Shown piece after piece: positions 1 to 11,370 of a DNA stretch of 64,000 bases (the first letter of the stretch is position 1; every line of letters begins with the position of its first letter). Where the stretch lies: assembly GCA_034440575.1 (NCBI GenBank), contig JAOTOL010001557.1, positions 1,713,501 to 1,777,500 on the forward strand. Direction: 5' to 3'. Made by a program: the position numbers and the translations under genes. A model generated the notes under the pieces. It saw only the letters and a list, made by a program, of their open reading frames with translations, was not told the DNA's origin and made no database searches. This DNA is from Imbricaverruca yamaguchii (Eukaryota; Arthropoda; Thecostraca; Neoverrucidae).

Positions 1-1018
1 TGACGCTTGGCAGATGGCCATCATAATGTGATGTCTGTAAGTGGACCAACAGGGTAATCAATATGGCCACTGAGTTGCAGCTATCCGTTATGGCTACCAA
101 TGTAGCCATCCGGCAGGTCGGGTGAAAGCAGAAGCAACGGTAAGTACCGGAGCACAAACTCGATCCGACCCCTTGTACAAAATGGTGCTAACACTATTGA
201 GGGGATTAGTTTGGCCTGTTCCCAACTGCCATACGTCCTGAACTTTTCCTTCACCTTGTACGACTCCAAAACTCAATTTCACGTACTGTGGTGGCTTGCT
301 ATTACGACCCGAGAGCAGTATTTGAAAAAGAGACCATTCCTGTGAATTTGTGTGCGCACATATTATACACTCCTTAAAAAGAATCCACCCATATGCTGTC
401 ACATGAGGAACTACTACACATTATGAAGAACATAAAAAATAAATTAACTTATATGTTGCATGAACTACTGCTTCAGATGAGGAACATGCTGAGTTGAATC
501 GGAATAGCAATCGGACAGATCCTAAGGGCAAGCAAAATTACCGTTAATAGGTATGGCAATATTAAAAATATACCGTATACAAAATAAGCAAGATCGACAC
601 CAATATTGGCCTAGCCATACAATTTGTACATAATAACTATGTGCCTTAGCGTGCCATGGACACAGCCAGGAAATATCCGAGGGGAGGGGGATTTTGCGAA
701 CGGGCCCGCACTGTTGCCACACATGCTGCAGTTTCCAGATTTTGCCACTGGATTCCGAAAATGGAACATCATTTTACGCTTAAAAAAATAATTTGATTTA
801 AAAAAAAAAAGATTCTTGATCCCCGTCATTGGACCCATTCCTCCTCAAACTGCAAGTACACAGGGCACTGCTATAAACAAAGAACGTAGACCGCCTCAGC
901 ATGCATTCATAAAAGACATCAATTCGGCGTCCGGGAAGTAAGTAAAAGAGTAAGTTGATCCATAAGTTGATCTACCATGAAAGCAAGCACTGAGTTATGA
1001 GGTCAGCGACCTCGATCT
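1..1018. other. No recognised gene
   Basis: AT-rich DNA with short open frames on the minus strand. One of them, around 94-367, follows an acceptor-like CAG on the minus strand, but its protein matches nothing I know and has no clear donor. It could be a downstream exon of the minus-strand FBXO9-like gene; I see no F-box or C-terminal FBXO9 motif in it. Confidence 0.4.
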
Positions 1019-1098
1019 GGGCCCGTAGAAGTTCGCAAGGGCCTGTAGACGTTTGTAAGGGCCTGTAGATATTTGTAAGGGCCTATAGACGTCCGCAA
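1019..1098. repeat. 20-bp tandem repeat, four copies
   Basis: Four consecutive 20-bp units of the form GGGCCTGTAGACGTTTGTAA, each with one to five differences. The following GGCCCCGCAAG looks like the start of a decayed fifth copy. Seen directly. Confidence 0.85.
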
Positions 1099-1946
1099 GG
1101 CCCCGCAAGAACCCAGTGCGGAGCGACCGCCCCTCCACTTTATTTTCAGTCTGTATATTTTCTTGCTAGTTGAAGGAAGACTGTCACCCTCCAGCCTCTC
1201 TCATGACCTCAGCTGGAAGACCCCTTGCTAGAAGGATCACGAGTGGGGCGCAATAAAAAGTTGGAATGACGCTGATAATTTGATGGTGGTGCTACAACTT
1301 CCTAAATTTCACACCCAATGCAGTTATACTCAGGCAATGAAGGAAGGCAATCTATGATATGATAAATAAAGGAATGAAGCAATCAACAATTCAACAATTG
1401 ATCTAACATTAGCATACCGTACATGGTGTTTGAGGAATTTGCAGTGGAACACGATGCAGAAAAATGATCATATTTATCCCTGTAAATACTCCCAGGTTAA
1501 AAAGAAACATCATAATTCATTTGGAACCTAATATAACGATGTAGGTGAGAATGAGACAGGCCAGAACCTCGCAAATTGAAGCATACAATTATTAGGATAT
1601 CAATAGACAGAACTCCCCGTCTAGTCCGTGAGTCAAGTGCATCATTGCCAAGCTGAAAACCTGTGAAAACGTTCCCATCAGGTCGGCCCTGCCGGAGCAC
1701 TCGAGTAGAACACCATCCTTAGGACAGTAATTAATTTCTGATTGGCCGTCATACGATTCGACAGAAAGCTACAACAACCACTTTCACTGGTTCATTTTTG
1801 TATCATACCACTACAATATTGCCTCTGGGTGCTATTTCAAGCATTCAACATTATTACGTACCTGTTATATTATTGCCTTGACGCCAACGCGGATTTTGGC
1901 AGCTTGGTCTCATATCCTCCACGAGAAAATAAGCGTGAAACTACAA
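1099..1946. other. No recognised gene
   Basis: No ORF with recognisable similarity. On the minus strand this would lie in an FBXO9 intron or downstream exon zone, but no F-box-like sequence was found. Confidence 0.4.
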
Positions 1947-2178
1947 AGGAGCGTGGTGTGTGGGTGTGTGATAACGGAGGACAGGCGTGTATGGAGGTGT
2001 GCAGTGAACACAGGCCTGCGGTACTTGGGGGTGTGACAACAGAGGACCGTGGTATGTGGGATCATGTGAAAACGGAGGACAAGCGTACGTGGAGGTGTGT
2101 AGTGAACAGAGGGTCGCGGTGCATGGGGGTGTGCGACAACAGAGGATCTTGGTGTGTGGGAGCGTGCGAAGACAGGAT
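1947..2178. repeat. 33-bp minisatellite with 99-bp higher-order period
   Basis: About seven units of 33 bp rich in GTGTGTGGG and GACAACAGAG. Units 1/4, 2/5 and 3/6 resemble each other more than their neighbours do, so the array has a 99-bp (3 x 33) higher-order structure. It begins within about 10 bp of the predicted minus-strand donor at 2187 and so lies in the FBXO9-like intron. It is open in several frames only because 33 is divisible by three. Confidence 0.8.
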
Positions 2179-2187
2179 GACACTCAC

Positions 2188-2344
2188 GGTCGCTATGTCG
2201 ACGATGTCTGGAGGTAAGCAGCAGATGGCGCACCGTCTCCTCCACGGCCGGCTCCAGCTGAACAGCGCGCCGGTACTGCTGCGTCGCCTCGTACAACTGG
2301 CCCTGCTGCTCCAGCTGCATTCCAGCCATGTACAGGCTCACCGC
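2188..2344 (-). CDS. FBXO9-like exon (TPR-like segment), partial gene
   Basis: Internal exon of a probable FBXO9 orthologue, the F-box substrate receptor of an SCF ubiquitin ligase. It is read on the minus strand between an acceptor CTACACCCAG|GCGGTG and a donor GACC|GTGAGTG. It starts in phase 0 and encodes about 52 residues. The segment QLYEATQQYRRAVQLEP matches the LYEA..YRRA.QL.P signature of the single TPR-like unit that precedes the F-box in animal FBXO9. The upstream exon at 3058-3189 ends in phase 0, so the two join in frame. The F-box and C-terminal exons were not found and probably lie beyond the left edge. A strong donor followed closely by a minisatellite is unusual. A different TPR protein is possible but less likely, given the upstream exon. 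Confidence 0.62.
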
Positions 2345-2399
2345 CTGGGTGTAGCACACAACGTGTGCAATTGATCTGCTGACTAGCATTGACCATCTG

Positions 2400-3057
2400 T
2401 CTCATCTGCTCAAGTGGGACAGCACAATACTAACAAGTTTATGAAAATTATACCTGTTCGGTATGTATATTATTTGTACACACATTTCCGTGTCTTATCA
2501 CGAGCAAGGTCGAAAGAAAAGCGAGTTTTCTGTTTCCCGGGGAAATACATCAACTTAAGCAGCCAGGCCTGACCCGGCCATCACGCTGGTTGCTAGCTCA
2601 AAAACTCAACAGTCAATTTAACTTGGACAATGGCATTCAACAAAAACGTAGCAAATTAAATATAGGCCCTTCTCTGTTACTAAGTGAATTACACAATCGA
2701 TGGCTTTGCACCAGGCTGTACTTATACATCTACAAGCCATGTTCAACTTCAGCACATTACAATTTAAGAGAATGAAATTACAGGATAGTTTCAAACCGTT
2801 GCACCCATAACTAGTAACGTGACATAACAAGCCTGACTGCTACCCACAGATTGTACAAAAATGATGATATTCCGGAACTGTAATCCTACGAGTAGCTACT
2901 GGCACGAAACCAAAAACTATATGTGTGATAATATACCAGCAACATGTAATGAAGCCATCATAGCATTATATGAGCAACCTATTTACCGCCACTGGAGGGT
3001 GGAGAAGATGAGAAGGTACTTTGGGATCTTATTCTCCTCCACACACAGAACGTGTAC
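2400..3057. other. Intron of the FBXO9-like gene
   Basis: AT-rich intron sequence between the two called exons on the minus strand. No repeat or gene recognised. Confidence 0.45.
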
Positions 3058-3189
3058 CTTTTCCAGTGTGGTAGAAGAGTAAGTGGTGGTTTGTTTTCGT
3101 TCTTCAGAAATACTGTCTTGACTGGTGACCGTCTGAGACACCTCCTGTCGCCACTTCTCACGAAACTGATTCAGATCGTCCTCCAGATC
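3058..3189 (-). CDS. FBXO9-like exon (N-terminal FR..W segment), partial gene
   Basis: Minus-strand exon of 44 codons, phase 0 at both ends. The acceptor is TTCTGTTCAG|GATCTGG and the donor GAAAAG|GTACACG. It encodes DLEDDLNQFREKWRQEVSQ followed by a Ser/Thr-rich stretch. Animal FBXO9 proteins carry a short acidic LQ.FR..W..EL block upstream of the TPR-like unit, and the FREKWRQE block fits it. Joining to the exon at 2188-2344 keeps the frame and gives the expected spacing of about 30 residues between the blocks. The identification depends on the two exons together; either alone would be weak. Confidence 0.58.
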
Positions 3190-3272
3190 CTGAACAGAAG
3201 CATAGTTGTACCACGCTTATGATTGTATGGCGGGGTTGTAAGCGCTATGTCCTAGTCAGAAACGTGTTATTG

Positions 3273-3273
<1 letters not shown>

Positions 3274-3341
<68 letters not shown>

Positions 3342-3345
3342 ATAC
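3274..3345. repeat. (AT)n microsatellite
   Basis: About 70 bp of almost pure AT dinucleotide, interrupted once by TATTATA near 3330. Confidence 0.95.
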
Positions 3346-5164
3346 AACACTTTTCTGACTGAGACATATCGAGCACAATCCCGCCGGCATGGCAAATGGC
3401 ACTGCAAGCAGTGTAAAGGTGCTTATGTCATTTTGATGTGAGCACTGCCATGCACATATTGCTCCTCAAGCAAAGGCAGGTTCTTGGTACACTTGATGGC
3501 AATTATGTGTGCTGAACAGTCATGCAAATATTTGGTAGTGTGACCAAATTCAGTGTCGTAAAAGCGGACCACTCCCGGAATTGTGTCGACTTAGACAACT
3601 CAGACACACTTTGAAAAGTCAGAATATATGGCATGTAATGAACATTACATTTCATACATGCTATTTTATCTGAATAAAAACTTCCCCGATTGAAGAATTT
3701 ACCTGTTCAGAAAAAAAACTACGCAATTTCACTGGCAAGCCCAGCCGATCACCTTGGTATGGAGACATCATTTATGGAAAGCATAATTGGCACTCACTGA
3801 TATTCAATTTATGCTAATGGATGCTAGGTACCATACCTACCTAAGAAACGTCATTTGCTACATTTAGATTCTGACAGGATATAACGGAGATACTTTCTGA
3901 TGCTGGAAAAGCATGCACCTTGATAATCAAGTGACAAAATATAATGCAATAAAAACTCAGAGCTGAAGACAGAAATCGAACACTGACCAGACCACTGGCG
4001 CCCACGATGGCCTATGCCATTGGGCGTGTATAAATCTGCAAACCTTCACTCAGGTGTAGCCATCTAGTTCAACCCTATGATGAGGGCAACCATGTTCCAA
4101 AAACAAGTTGGCTATTTCGAAAAGCGTAGGACCTCGTGAAATTGAGTCCGATGGAACCCTAGCCTCCCGTTTTATCTTCGATTTATTTACTTCCACTTTG
4201 GTTTTCTTTGGATAAGCTGACCAGCAATGCCATAGGTGATGCCATCATCATAAAAAAGCTTTGTTTACAAGCGCCATTTGGCTTTACTGAGGACAAATTA
4301 TGAAAGAATGGTGGGGATTTAAAGTGTCGCTGTGCTCAAGCAAATATGGTATGCATTGAACGAACTGAACGCAAAAATCCATCAGCTTACACACACCATG
4401 GGGACAATTTACACAAGCAATGAGTAGTGTTAATATAGAATTTTCTTCTGCAAAGCAAATGTCGACAATTATGTTGTTACAAACCAGTGACATGGAATCA
4501 GACCAGAAATGGACACGGTTGACGGACGAGTAACGACGACGGAGTGTGGATTGGGACCTCTGTGCTTCTATATGCATTTGTACAGTGGGTATGGTTAAGA
4601 GGGAGGTATCACCAATGTCTGGCCACCTGAGTAAGAAGGCTGACTCCACTGGGGTGGGGGTGGGGACACATGTGTTAAGGTAAGCCATGATGGAGCTCTC
4701 ACCTAAACTAGAATGGCTTTCGTACCAAGACAATCGTATAAATGAAAGGCAGAGGTACTGGCCAAGACAACATACTGAAATCCATGTGTCTGCCAAGTCA
4801 CTGAGCTTTGACAGGATGCTCAAAACGTCCCCAGAATACATCCAGTGGAGGAAGCTCTGATCACCTGTGATATCTTGATCAATATTAGGCTGTATTTACA
4901 GCCTATCATTATTCCTGGGAAGCCTGGATTGTAGCTTAGCTTAAAATGCATTTCACTCTGCTTTACCAATGCCCCAACTGAAGGAAATTATGGAATATGT
5001 TCTGTTTCAATGAGACATTTGAATATTCAATTGCTGTTTTTGTGCATAGTTTGGTGGAAGTAAGCATCATCAGTTACTGGCAAGGAGGAAACAAAATTAT
5101 TTTCAAGGTTTAAAAGATGAGTTCCTTTGTACTCTCACCAGAAACTCCATAACCAATGACAAAC
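3346..5164. other. Intron or intergenic DNA, nothing recognised
   Basis: No homologous gene seen. The longest open frame (minus strand, 4284-4841) has no recognisable domain and ordinary local base composition. A direct repeat-free AT-rich stretch. Confidence 0.4.
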
Positions 5165-5338
5165 CTGGTGTTGGTGCTTTGGTGGGTGATGAAGTGGCAA
5201 CATCCTGGAGGATGAAGGGTCTTCTTGCTCATCATTGCAAGCTTCATCTCCACTTGAGTCAGATTGCCCTGCTCCTGATGGCTGTAATCCAGGGCCACCT
5301 CCAGAGGGGCTACCATTTTTGGAGCCATGTTCCCTCTC
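5165..5338 (-). CDS. Possible FBXO9-like 5' exon (Gly/Ser/Asp-rich)
   Basis: Candidate minus-strand exon. It begins after a good acceptor (TTTATTTTTCTAG|GAGAGG) and can end at CACCAG|GTTTGTC in phase 0, which would join the exon at 3058-3189. A stronger donor, TTTCTG|GTGAGAG, lies 26 bp further on (exon end 5139) but in phase 2. The encoded protein is low complexity, with a Gly/Ser/Pro stretch, then SDSSGDEACNDEQEDPSSS, then a His/Pro-rich tail. An acidic disordered N-terminus is expected in FBXO9. I do not recognise it by sequence and the assignment is by position and phase only. Confidence 0.33.
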
Positions 5339-5859
5339 CTAGAAAAATAAATTGTAAATGACTAGCCTCGCTGGAAATGGCATGGTACTTTTCAGCTCAG
5401 CATGACTCAGATATCAAATGCAGTACCAGTCATGGTGAACCCAGATTGGCTTGAATCAATGAATGCCAATCAGTGGGCTCATTTATAAAAATGCACCATG
5501 ACAATTCCTGGATTTCCCCCTGACACATCATGCTACACTTGCAATATTGTTGGGTAAGAGGTGAACTGTCATTCAGACCCCACAACAGCAGATTACAAAG
5601 CCTAGTAGGTAGAAACATTCATGCCAATAAATATTTTCATAAATATATTTATCCAGTGACTGTTAGAATGTGTGGCTTAACAAAATGTTTGGATTACAAG
5701 AATTTCTTTTTAAAGTGCAATATGAGCATGGTCAGCGTGTGACAACTTACTTCCTCTGCAAATGCACACTTTTCAGTTGGAAGGCAAAATATCATGAAAA
5801 ATGGGTTTGGGATTGGGTTACATAGCACACAAAGTAGCATTAAAAAGGAGGAAAAACAT

Positions 5860-7040
5860 AGCATAACCTAGCCTAGCCCCAAGTAAGAAGTTTATAATGG
5901 AGAAATTTCAAGCAGTCCCCTTTCCTTAAAAAATACAAATAAAACCACAACAAAACCCAGCATAAGCATGCATAGACTGTTTTTACAAGAAAATATAACT
6001 TTTTGCAAGTTGTTCAAACTTTTAAAAATTAAAGACAAACTTACCAAATCAAACCCAAATGCATGCAAAACTTTTATTTTCTTGTGTGAAGTCTATTGTA
6101 TGGAATGTACATACCTTGGTAACATATGCATTCTGAATGACTGCTAATCTTACACACCAGATGGATGGTGCATAAACACATTTGAAGAAAGGGTGGATAA
6201 ATTACTTAAGTCCAGGAATTTTAGGCTTTCATCAGACAGATTACACACATTTTGCCTCCATGAAGAAAGCAGATGTTTGGTTAGGTTTGGTTAGGATTAA
6301 CTTGGATTTTTCAAATAACAATCATGATTTGTTTCTTTAGAAACTGATGAAGCTTGGCTAGATTAGTCTTTTTTGGTCAATTGAGCAATTTTGAGGGAAT
6401 AAAATGTTTGTATCATATAACATGAAATTTTGTAGAATATAACTTTTTCATAATATGGGTGGCTGGGCTAGGTTAGAATACATTTTTATTTTAAGAATGT
6501 CAAGGAAAACTTATGAAATTAATTAATTACGAAATTTCAAACTCTAACAAGTAATTTTTTCTGATATGGGTTGTTTGATTGATTATTTGGGCTTAAAGGG
6601 GTGCTGACTACAAGGTCACTTAGTGCCCATTGATATGGGTTGTTATACTAGGTGGCAGTAGGTTATGTTCAATCACCTTCAATTACAAATTTAATCAAAT
6701 AGGTGGTCATATTATGGGTATAACTCTGCTTTAAGGTGGTAGCAAGGCAAGTTTTTCTACACATTTGCCTTCAGAAAGCAAACAATGAGGTTTGGTCAGA
6801 TTAGGCCAGTTTTGTTCTTTGATTGGATTTTTTTTTAATGTTTCAAATGCTTTTATAATATTTCTTTCACAAGCAGCTTCTATTAAATTAGGTTAGGTTG
6901 GGCTATTATTGTAAGCTTTGAAAATTTTCTGAAGATATATTCGGTCATATTTTTAATACTTGTTTTTGGTATATTTTTTCCTCCGAAGGGAGGATGACCT
7001 GGGTTGGGCTATGTTATGTTACATTTTAAGCATTTCTTTT
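5860..7040. other. AT-rich DNA with scattered TTAGG-like motifs
   Basis: Contains several short runs related to the pentamer TTAGG or its complement, for example GGTTAGGTTTGGTTAGGATT near 6280, TTAGGTTAGGTTGGGC near 6887 and AACCTAGCCTAGCCC near 5870. These are degenerate and interspersed, not a tandem array. No gene recognised. Confidence 0.5.
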
Positions 7041-7136
7041 TATACATTACCCAACCCAAAGCCTTTTTGGTGTTATTTTGCTCAGTAAGCATTTGCACAG
7101 AAAATGAGTGGTCCAATCATCTTTGAGTGGTCACAC

Positions 7137-7300
7137 TGGTTGGTTGGTTATTGGCTTTATGACACAGCAGCAGTTAAGCAATGTAGTGTATCCAATCTCT
7201 CACCCTGACTGGTTGCAGGCGAAGAGTAGCAGCAAGTGAGACTTGAACCCACAACCTTTCAACTGTGAGATGAGCAAATTACCAATAGACTACTCTTCCC
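7137..7300 (-). mobile_element. tRNA-derived SINE, copy A (diverged)
   Basis: Minus-strand copy of the SINE seen best at 17010-17164. It has the A-box-like region, the B-box-like GGGTTCAAGTCTC, the downstream CTACTCTTCGCC block and the end CATAAAGCCAATAACCAACC. It is the most diverged of the four copies. Confidence 0.8.
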
Positions 7301-8769
7301 TCTTAGTCACATTAATAAACATTCCATCAGAATTATAGATTCCAAGAATTCATCAGACACCTTAAAGCTCAAATTTACCAGTATGTTCAGCACATTCACG
7401 AACATTGCATAATAAAATAAATCACAAGATTTACGAGGCGAACATGGCGCCGTAGCGTGTCACATTGCAACACAAATATGAAACAAAAGCAGACCGAAAT
7501 TACCATTGGACGCGAGGAATGACCTTTATCCAACGTTATCTTCGGAAAAATACACGAGTTCACGGTCGGCGTATTTCTGCTGGCAGCTCTTCGGCCGATA
7601 AAGCAGCTTGCTGCACCCCATTGTATTTCGCAGTGGGCAGTCAAGGTTTTGTAGTTCAACCTCCCTAGCAGGGAACAGCTAGAAACCAAACTTGCGTCAC
7701 TCGTTTTTAAACCTGAATGACAAACGAATTGTATCCGTAAACTATCGGAGATCGGAGCCTTTTCACTCCACTTTGGGTGCACAGAGACGAAGAATGTCTC
7801 GTAGTGTGTTTGGGGAACCCATTTTGAAGCTGATTCCTGTCATGCATCGATGTAGCATTAATGCTACACCCTTGCGAAAGGTGTGTGGGGGAGGGGGACC
7901 TTGTTCCTATTCCTATATACCCATACTATAGTGTTTGACTGGAACGGGAACAATTCGGAATTGGACGGGCACAAAAAGTATGCAAAACAACACCCGTGCA
8001 TTAAGGATTCAGCTAGATGTCTGTGGAAACCAGCTGCAGTCGTAATGGGCGGACATTGCATGATGTCAGCAGAATACGGCGGGAAACTGCCGATCACTTT
8101 CTGTTAACACATCACATATTTACGAAAGAACAGCACACGTGGGTATACAGTCACAAGCTAGGGTAGAGAAAATCAGCGAGCAAGCAAACCTAAAATAAAA
8201 CTAATGGCCAAGGACGGTTCGACCCTTTCACCGCGGCTGCGATCATGTCTTGATCTGAATAGTTCACCATCGCTCAACGTTCGCTGACATTGGTGGATAC
8301 CATGATAAACGTGCTCACCTCGTACCCAACCATCGACTAAACTTTCACAGAGAAAGAAGGCTGTCTCAGATGAAACATCTGTTGGGTGTACAAGCCAAAA
8401 CCAGCATCAATGACAGTATTTTTAAGTAAGCGATCCACGGCCTACTTTAGAACAAAAAACCTTCCAAAATATCCAAAGCTACCAATGACCGAGTGCGACC
8501 ATAGACTTCCCAATATGCACATGGAACCAGATTCCACCAATTAGATACACAACACATCTGTGTTGTCTTATCTGCTATACCGATCGACGGTATTTACCAT
8601 TCGAAAAAAAAATAGCGCGAGATCGTGTACAATGTATTTCAATGAAAGAAATTCCTTAACAGCAATGATGTGATCAAAACCGATTTCCAGCGACCAGTGC
8701 CCTGCTGTGATGACAGTCCGGTGGCAGGTCAACTGGGATTCCGATACAGCGGACAGTGGTCGGCAGGCC
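7301..8769. other. Spacer between FBXO9-like and GSTCD-like genes
   Basis: Mixed-composition DNA with short open frames on both strands and no recognised domain. A minus-strand 128-aa frame at 7396-7782 and plus-strand frames at 7465-8107 overlap each other and look like chance. The first exon and promoter of the FBXO9-like gene could be here but I cannot point to them. Confidence 0.35.
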
Positions 8770-10866
8770 CTAGCTGGCGGTGGGTGCGAGTCGAGCGACC
8801 AAGAAGCTGGCGTCGCCGGCCCATCCTGGCGGAAGTGCCACCAGCAGGTGGTTCTTGTTGCTGCAGTCTGCCGGCTCGGCAATGGTCAGCAGCGTCCGAT
8901 AGCCGGCCTCGGCCATGTAGGCGGCCCGGTCAGAGTCGACGTAGGCCATGCACCGGCGGCCCTGCTCCGACTTGGCCGACTGATCGGCGTCAGCGTGCGT
9001 CTGGTCGGCCGCGTGGCCCAGCACCAGCCAGTCGCGCGGCGGCGCGCCCGTGCGGCGACCGGCCGCGCTGCGCGGGTACGTCACGTCGCCGAACTCGTGC
9101 ACGGCGCCGTAGCAGCAGGGGCAACAGAGGAGTGCGGCGCCGGCCGCCAGGCAGCGCTCCATCACCAGGTCGGTGGCCACGCCGCACGCGTGCAGCGCCA
9201 CGCCCAGCTGGAAGTCGCCTCGGTAGAACTCCATGTTGCACTGGTACAGGCTGACGTTGTCGAGCGCCAGCGTGGTAGCGCGCAGCTGGGCACGCTGCAG
9301 CGACTCCTCCTTGTTCTCCACCAGCACCACCTGGCAGTCCGGCAGCAGCACGGCCAGCAGGAGGCCCACGTGGCCGCCGCCCGAGCAGAAGTCGACGATG
9401 GTGTCGCCGGGCCGCGCGGCGCGCACCGCCAGCCAAGCGAGGTTCTCCAGCTGGTGCTGTTTGCGCCGCAGACGGGTGGCGGGCAGGCCTCCGTCTGCCG
9501 GACGGGCGGCGGCTGGCATGGCGGCCCAGTCGAGCCGCAGCCGGCCGCTACCCGGGTGGGCTGTCACACGACTGACGAAGCCGGCCGCCTCGAGCCGCTC
9601 CAACGCCGCCACCACGTCCGACTGCACCGTGAACTGACGCTTCTTGGGCTTATACCGCGCCGGGTCCTTCTTGTAGAGGCTCTCAGGAGGCACATCGGCT
9701 ATGTTGAGTGTCAGCCGGGGAGCGTGCGGCGACTGGGACGGAGCCGCCGGAAACGTGTCGTTCCAGGTGACCAGCACGCCAGCACGGCCCTGCACGGCCT
9801 GCATCCAGCTGTGTGTGGCCGGCGCGACGTGCTCCAGCAGGAAGCCGTGTGGCACGAGCGCCTCGGTCATCAGACGCACGCACGGGTAGATCAGCAGGTC
9901 GCTGATGGTCAGTATGTGACCCTCGGCATATGTGTGGCGCACACACTGCAGAGCCGTCTTATGGTCGCCGCTGCCCCAGCGTGCGTGTTTCCCGCCCGAC
10001 GCTTGCTCCTGCTTCCACACGTTGTGCACGCGCAGTGGCTGACGCATGTGGTGCTCGAACTGCAGCAGCTGCGGCGGCACGTCCAGCCGGCGCCGGGCCG
10101 CCGCCGGCTCCGCCTCGCCGCTCGGGGCCACGCCGACGGCGGCCAGCACCCGGCGCACGGCCGCCGGCACGTCGCGCTCGCAGAAGCGCGTCCACAGCGA
10201 CGCGTCGGCGGGCGGCGCCAGCGTGCCGCGCCGGAAGCCCAGCAGGCTGGTGTCGCGGTCCGTGTAGTGCGTGGCGTCGGGCCGGCGCAGCAGGAACACG
10301 GCGCGCACGGCGCGGCGCACCACGGCGCACAGGCCGGCCACGCAGAGCCGCTCGGCCGGCAGGTGGGCGGCCGGCAGCCGGCAGGCGGCCACGGCGGCCG
10401 GCACCTGCTCCTCGGCCACGGTGGTGCACGGCAGGCGCACCTGCACGGTGGGCTCGGTGTCGGCCGTCGGCCGTCCACACACCACCAGCCGCAGCCAGCG
10501 GAGCGGCACGTCGGCGCACAGCAGGCAGAACAGAGCGGCGGCCGTCTCTACCGGCACGGCGCCGTCCGCGTCCACACACGGCAGGTAAATATGCAAACCG
10601 TCGTGTGCCGAGAGACGAGCCAGCTCTTCTTCTTCTTCGTCCGTACTAGGAACAGCAGCCTCTCCTTGTACCGTATCCCGCATGGGTAGTTTCTCAACAT
10701 AGTTTTCAAGAAAGGGCATGTCTCCATCTCCCGTCTCCGAAATGACCAACTGCTCATTATCCATCATATTTGACATGGTCAGATGCGCTTCGTTCCTTCT
10801 GTCCGGCATCGACCTGCAAACAGCTCCAGCCACCACTGAAATCGAACACAACACTAAAGTTAGCAC
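8770..10866 (-). CDS. GSTCD: GSTCD-like protein (GST C-terminal domain plus Rossmann methyltransferase)
   Basis: A single uninterrupted 698-codon frame encodes a homologue of animal GSTCD, a cytoplasmic protein with a GST-C-like helical region and a C-terminal class I methyltransferase-type fold. Its substrate is not established. The nucleotide-binding loop IVDFCSGGGHVG is at about residues 490-501. ENKEESLQRA follows, then ALHACGVATD at about 558-566 and the Cys-rich CCPCCYG at 581-587; all are characteristic of the family. The segment HNVWK with LQCVRHTYAEGHILTISDLL is the GST-C-like part. Family members are about 630 residues long. The extra length is an N-terminal acidic extension, so the true start may be Met20 (10809), Met31 (10776) or later instead of the first Met. 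No intron interrupts the frame, and its GC content is far above that of the flanks. Confidence 0.9.
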   Translation of the reverse strand: MLTLVLCSISVVAGAVCRSMPDRRNEAHLTMSNMMDNEQLVISETGDGDMPFLENYVEKLPMRDTVQGEAAVPSTDEEEEELARLSAHDGLHIYLPCVDADGAVPVETAAALFCLLCADVPLRWLRLVVCGRPTADTEPTVQVRLPCTTVAEEQVPAAVAACRLPAAHLPAERLCVAGLCAVVRRAVRAVFLLRRPDATHYTDRDTSLLGFRRGTLAPPADASLWTRFCERDVPAAVRRVLAAVGVAPSGEAEPAAARRRLDVPPQLLQFEHHMRQPLRVHNVWKQEQASGGKHARWGSGDHKTALQCVRHTYAEGHILTISDLLIYPCVRLMTEALVPHGFLLEHVAPATHSWMQAVQGRAGVLVTWNDTFPAAPSQSPHAPRLTLNIADVPPESLYKKDPARYKPKKRQFTVQSDVVAALERLEAAGFVSRVTAHPGSGRLRLDWAAMPAAARPADGGLPATRLRRKQHQLENLAWLAVRAARPGDTIVDFCSGGGHVGLLLAVLLPDCQVVLVENKEESLQRAQLRATTLALDNVSLYQCNMEFYRGDFQLGVALHACGVATDLVMERCLAAGAALLCCPCCYGAVHEFGDVTYPRSAAGRRTGAPPRDWLVLGHAADQTHADADQSAKSEQGRRCMAYVDSDRAAYMAEAGYRTLLTIAEPADCSNKNHLLVALPPGWAGDASFLVARLAPTAS

Positions 10867-11370
10867 GATTTGGACCAGAAAACAGAGGGGCCATCCTGCT
10901 GGCTAGAAGGCCTGAAGCTGCATGCAACATAGCCCAACCCGTCTAGGCACTTGACTGATAGTACCTAGTTAGCTTAATTGATTACATTTAAATTGATTAG
11001 ATAATGATTGAGAGAAGTCACGTCACTTCTCTACAAAGAGTCCGATAAGTAATCCGCCAACTTTCATCTTTTGGGCTGACACCATATATTGTAGAGCAAG
11101 GGTTTGCAGCTCTCTGAACATCACACTATCTCCTAAGCTGCAAGCCATCAGTCACCATCTCCACACATCCTAGTTTTCCTGAAGGTGTCGCCTACATTCC
11201 TCACCAGCTAATATCACCACACGGTGGCAGGCTGGCAAAATCCACCCCCACACACACTACATTCCTACATCCCCACCCACCAACAGTGGGGTGGGGATGC
11301 CGTGCTGCACCCAGGATACACATTTGGCGGCGACATTTTCGCTTTATTTCGAAGGCAGCTTTCAAAACAG
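10867..11370. other. Spacer between GSTCD-like and JTB-like genes
   Basis: About 500 bp upstream of GSTCD on the minus strand, the likely site of its promoter. No TATA-like or other motif stands out enough to call. Confidence 0.35.

Noticed and set aside
4284..4841. 185-codon minus-strand frame
   Set aside because: No recognisable domain, no clear splice sites and local composition like non-coding DNA. Kept out of the gene list.
8707..10689. 660-codon plus-strand frame opposite GSTCD
   Set aside because: Low-complexity translation (His/Arg/Ala/Gly) caused by high GC on the strand opposite a real gene with clear conserved motifs.
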